This document shows positions 61,446-64,000 of a DNA stretch of 64,000 nt, in pieces. Position 1 is the stretch's first letter. The number at the start of each line of letters is the position of its first letter. Below the pieces are notes generated by a model. That model saw only the letters and a program-made list of their open reading frames with translations, had not been told where the DNA came from and ran no database searches. A program made the translations under genes and the position numbers. Origin of the DNA: Centrapalus pauciflorus (Eukaryota > Streptophyta > Magnoliopsida > Asterales > Asteraceae); the NCBI GenBank assembly GCA_020465985.1, contig JAANYP010007201.1:620001-684000 (forward strand), given 5' to 3'.

Positions 61446-61618
61446 GGGTATTGCTATAGATATATCCCCTCTTCTTAATTTTTTACTAATCACACACCCT
61501 ATTACTTACGTGATTTTTGTTATTAACGTGAGACTCAATGATTAAAAGTTCATCTCTCACGTTAAGAATGGGGTGTGTGATTATTAGCAATTGAGAGGGT
61601 GTGCATATAGAATTACCC
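61446..61618. mobile_element. 173-bp MITE with perfect 8-bp target-site duplication
   Basis: The element starts GGGTATTGCTATAGATATA and ends GCATATAGAATTACCC. It is flanked by TAGCTAAT on both sides (61438-61445 and 61619-61626). Inner pairs are CACACACCC with GGGGTGTGTG and AACGTGAGA with TCTCACGTT. An 8-bp duplication with short TIR indicates a hAT-type MITE. It lies about 115 bp upstream of the proposed first-exon end of the RING-CH gene. Confidence 0.85.
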
Positions 61619-61642
61619 TAGCTAATACATGCTAAAATCTTA

Positions 61643-61988
61643 GGGTCGTTTAGCAAGAGAGAATTTTTGGTTTGGAGTTTTTAATAAAACAAAAAACATG
61701 ATGGTTTTTAATAAAACATATTTTAGATACGGAAATGTGTTTAAAAGTGTCATAACAGTTTTTGCGTTTTTATTTTTCACTCATCTTTATAACATAGATT
61801 GGGTGACTAGATTGAAAACAAAAGTTGAAAACCTCGAAAATGTGTTTTCAATTTTACTTGTAAATTTGAAAACAAAAATTGAAAATTAAAAAATAAAACA
61901 TCAAAAAACAATGGATCTAACTGCGTTTTCCAGAAACCATTGTTTTCGATAAAAATTTTCACCGAAAACATGTTAATCAAACGGAGTC
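61643..61988. mobile_element. Probable Tourist-like MITE
   Basis: Starts GGGTCGTTTAGC and ends AATCAAACGGAGTC, flanked by TTA on both sides (61640-61642 and 61989-61991). The TIR is imperfect. The interior has mirrored GAAAAC/GTTTTC words (GAAAACAAAAGTTGAAAACC and GTTTTCCAGAAACC). Confidence 0.55.
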
Positions 61989-62622
61989 TTAATATTTGTT
62001 TTGACCATTTGACTTTTTTCGTTTAATATATTCAATGTGGTTATGGGACCCACTAAATGGAAGGAAACAATGTATGCGAATGAAACCTAAACCCTTTACA
62101 CATCATAATTGAGAATTGGGAAATAAACATTAGCACCTTTCTGAAGATTTGGATTGAAAATTTAATGCAAGCCAAATCATTTTGCATTAATAAAAGCAAA
62201 TGGAGGAGAATATGATGCTTATCGAATCAAAAGCCTATTTTTTTAAAAATAAATAATAATAATAATTATCCTAATTCACAAAGTATATATGCTACTAATC
62301 CAATGAACAATAATTCAGAAATAAGTCCAACCATCCCTTTAAAACTCAAATCATAGAGCTTGATTATGCACTATAATATATAATTTGAAAAATAGATTAC
62401 TTTCTTCATGTAAACAAAAGCAGTCCAAGAAAGTCAACACATCAAAAGAATTATTGATGGTATGAGTAGTATACCTAGGTTTTGTAGTTTCTGGTGACAC
62501 GGTTGAAATTTTTTTAAAAATGCAATTTAATCCCGAGAAGTTTTAACAGATGCATGTGAGAGTCGAACTCAGATCTTCGTTTGATGAGGTATAGATCAAG
62601 AAAAGAAATTGATGTGGTTGCA
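61989..62622. other. AT-rich intergenic region
   Basis: No gene or element is recognised. Confidence 0.35.
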
Positions 62623-62853
62623 GGTAAGGATGACAATCTTGACCTAATGGGTCAAATGGGCTGAACAGTTAAATGGACTCATTCTAAAAAGCTAAGATAG
62701 AATATAATTTTTTCTTAAATTGAAAATTTATAAAACGTTCTATTAAAAAAATTGTTCTTTGAAAAAAATTTCAAAATTATGTAAAATTTATGACTTTTGT
62801 TCGTCAACCCGTTTGATCCGTTTGCTTGAATGGGCTCAAATTATCACCCCTAG
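62623..62853 (+). mobile_element. hAT-like MITE, plus-orientation relative of the 7.3-kb copy
   Basis: It ends GCTCAAATTATCACCCCTAG and begins GGTAAGGATGACAA, an imperfect TIR. The interior aligns with the reverse complement of 7287-7500 over most of its length. Both copies share AAATTATGTAAAA and TCGTCAACC. Confidence 0.65.
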
Positions 62854-64000
62854 TCGTAAGTAAGTCCACACATAGTTGGTACAAATCAAGAAACTCAAGT
62901 TACCTATTTAATGGTTATAAAAGTTTGAGGTAAAAATTAACGAGTTATAGAAAAGAAAACATGATGCATGTATGTAAGTATGCCGACAAGTGCCTGAAAT
63001 GACATGATGGGTAGGGACTCGACTCTCCTTACGTGTGGTATTTCAAGTCTCTTATAAAAGGACTTTTGTAAAGCACTAATCATGGTGAAAGCATTAACCA
63101 TCGTTTTTCCTAATTTACAATAATAATAATAATAATAATAATTGTTTTTTCCCCTTCAATTAGAAAGCCGACATGAAAATATAAAGACAGCAATTTCAAT
63201 TCATATTCGTCATGACTAGACTAGGTAAGTTTGGTTTTGGCTTACCAAATGAAATTTGGATAATCGAAATATTAGTTATCATTTTCAGTATATTTGAAGG
63301 GGTTAAAGAGAACAGGAAAATATAACTTTTTATGGTCAGAAAACGTTTTATTTTTGCAATCCAAAATTTCAAACATATTATATAAAATTGAATGTTATTC
63401 TACGAGTCAAACAGACATGAGTTAATATGAAAAAAATGAAATAAAACAAATTAACCATGAAAAATCGATATTTAAACAAAAAAGAAACAGATTTAAACAT
63501 AAAAATATAACATTCTCAAGAAAATCACTTAAAAATAAGAAAATCTAAAATACTAGCTGCTAAATATAATAATAGGTTAGCCCGTTAGACAACCTCCGGT
63601 GGCCCGTCCAATTTGCCACCTTAGTGACAAAGGTTTGAACGGGTGATCATGGTCTAGCAGCATAACGTTCGAGTAGGTTCTTATGATTATGATTATAAAA
63701 TGACTTAATTTCAATTCATGTGTTTAACACATCCCTTAGCCGATCAAACTGCATACTACTCATGCACGGTCTTGATTAATTCTTGAAAGAACAATTCAAT
63801 GAGCAACAAGATTTGGATTCTCAAGCTTATCAAAACTAACTATTCTAAATTCTAAGCCATAGTTTTTCATCTTCGAATTATTTCAATTACGCGACTCATC
63901 ATTTATACATCATTTATACAGTTTAAAAGTAAATCAAAAAGGACTCTTTTTCTTAAAAGAGTAGTTACAAAATTAATAAAAAAGGGTTTAGCCACCTTTG
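62854..64000. other. AT-rich right end of the window
   Basis: A short (AAT)n run at 63116-63140. A patch of mixed composition at 63573-63680 (GGTGGCCCGTCC, GGTTTGAACGGGTG) resembles transposon sequence but was not identified. No gene is seen. Confidence 0.35.

Overview
The window is AT-rich nuclear DNA from a flowering plant. Evidence: GT-AG introns of 0.1-1.8 kb, plant-type gene families (an intrinsic-membrane aquaporin with four exons, an S40/DUF584 senescence-regulator protein, an arabinogalactan-like wall protein), LINE remnants and very many short non-autonomous DNA transposons (MITEs) and (TA)n tracts. It is most likely a eudicot. The repeat style would suit an asterid such as a composite, but that is a guess. 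There is no operon structure, CRISPR array, bacterial sequence or rRNA gene.

Layout. 1-5.6 kb: the 5' two thirds of a MON1 (vacuolar fusion, SAND family) gene on the minus strand, running off the left edge, with several repeats in its introns. 8.06-8.51 kb: a single-exon S40/DUF584 gene (minus). 8.5-27.6 kb: gene desert with a 1.7 kb foldback element, a 2.9 kb element with inverted ends, two LINE reverse-transcriptase fragments, an LTR-like remnant and many MITEs. 27.7-29.7 kb: a complete PIP2-type aquaporin (plus, four exons). 29.7-40.9 kb: desert holding a striking run of elements separated by long TA tracts (33.0-34.7 kb) and a 374-bp tandem duplication (37.3-38.0 kb). 41.0-41.4 kb: small secreted/single-pass membrane protein (plus). 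42.4-45.7 kb: three-exon gene for a protein of about 78 residues (minus). 47.7-48.2 kb: Ser/Pro-rich AGP-like membrane protein (plus). 53.3-56.0 kb: five-exon YrdC/Sua5 gene for tRNA threonylcarbamoyladenosine synthesis (minus). 56.75-56.9 kb: orphan exon resembling a transit peptide. 57.7-61.2 kb: RING-CH (MARCH-type) membrane E3 ligase gene of at least seven exons (minus). 61.4-64 kb: MITEs and featureless AT-rich DNA.

The genes are ordinary independent eukaryotic loci and do not form a pathway. For MON1, PIP2, YrdC and the RING-CH gene, exons were joined by hand by matching splice sites to the remembered family architecture. In each case the codon phases close exactly, which supports the models. 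No new multi-gene system was found. The most unusual observations are: an apparently compensated double frameshift in the small 42.4-45.7 kb gene, a GC-AG intron in the RING-CH gene, the chain of TA-tract-bounded elements at 33-34.7 kb, and several dispersed MITE families with two to five recognisable members inside this single window.
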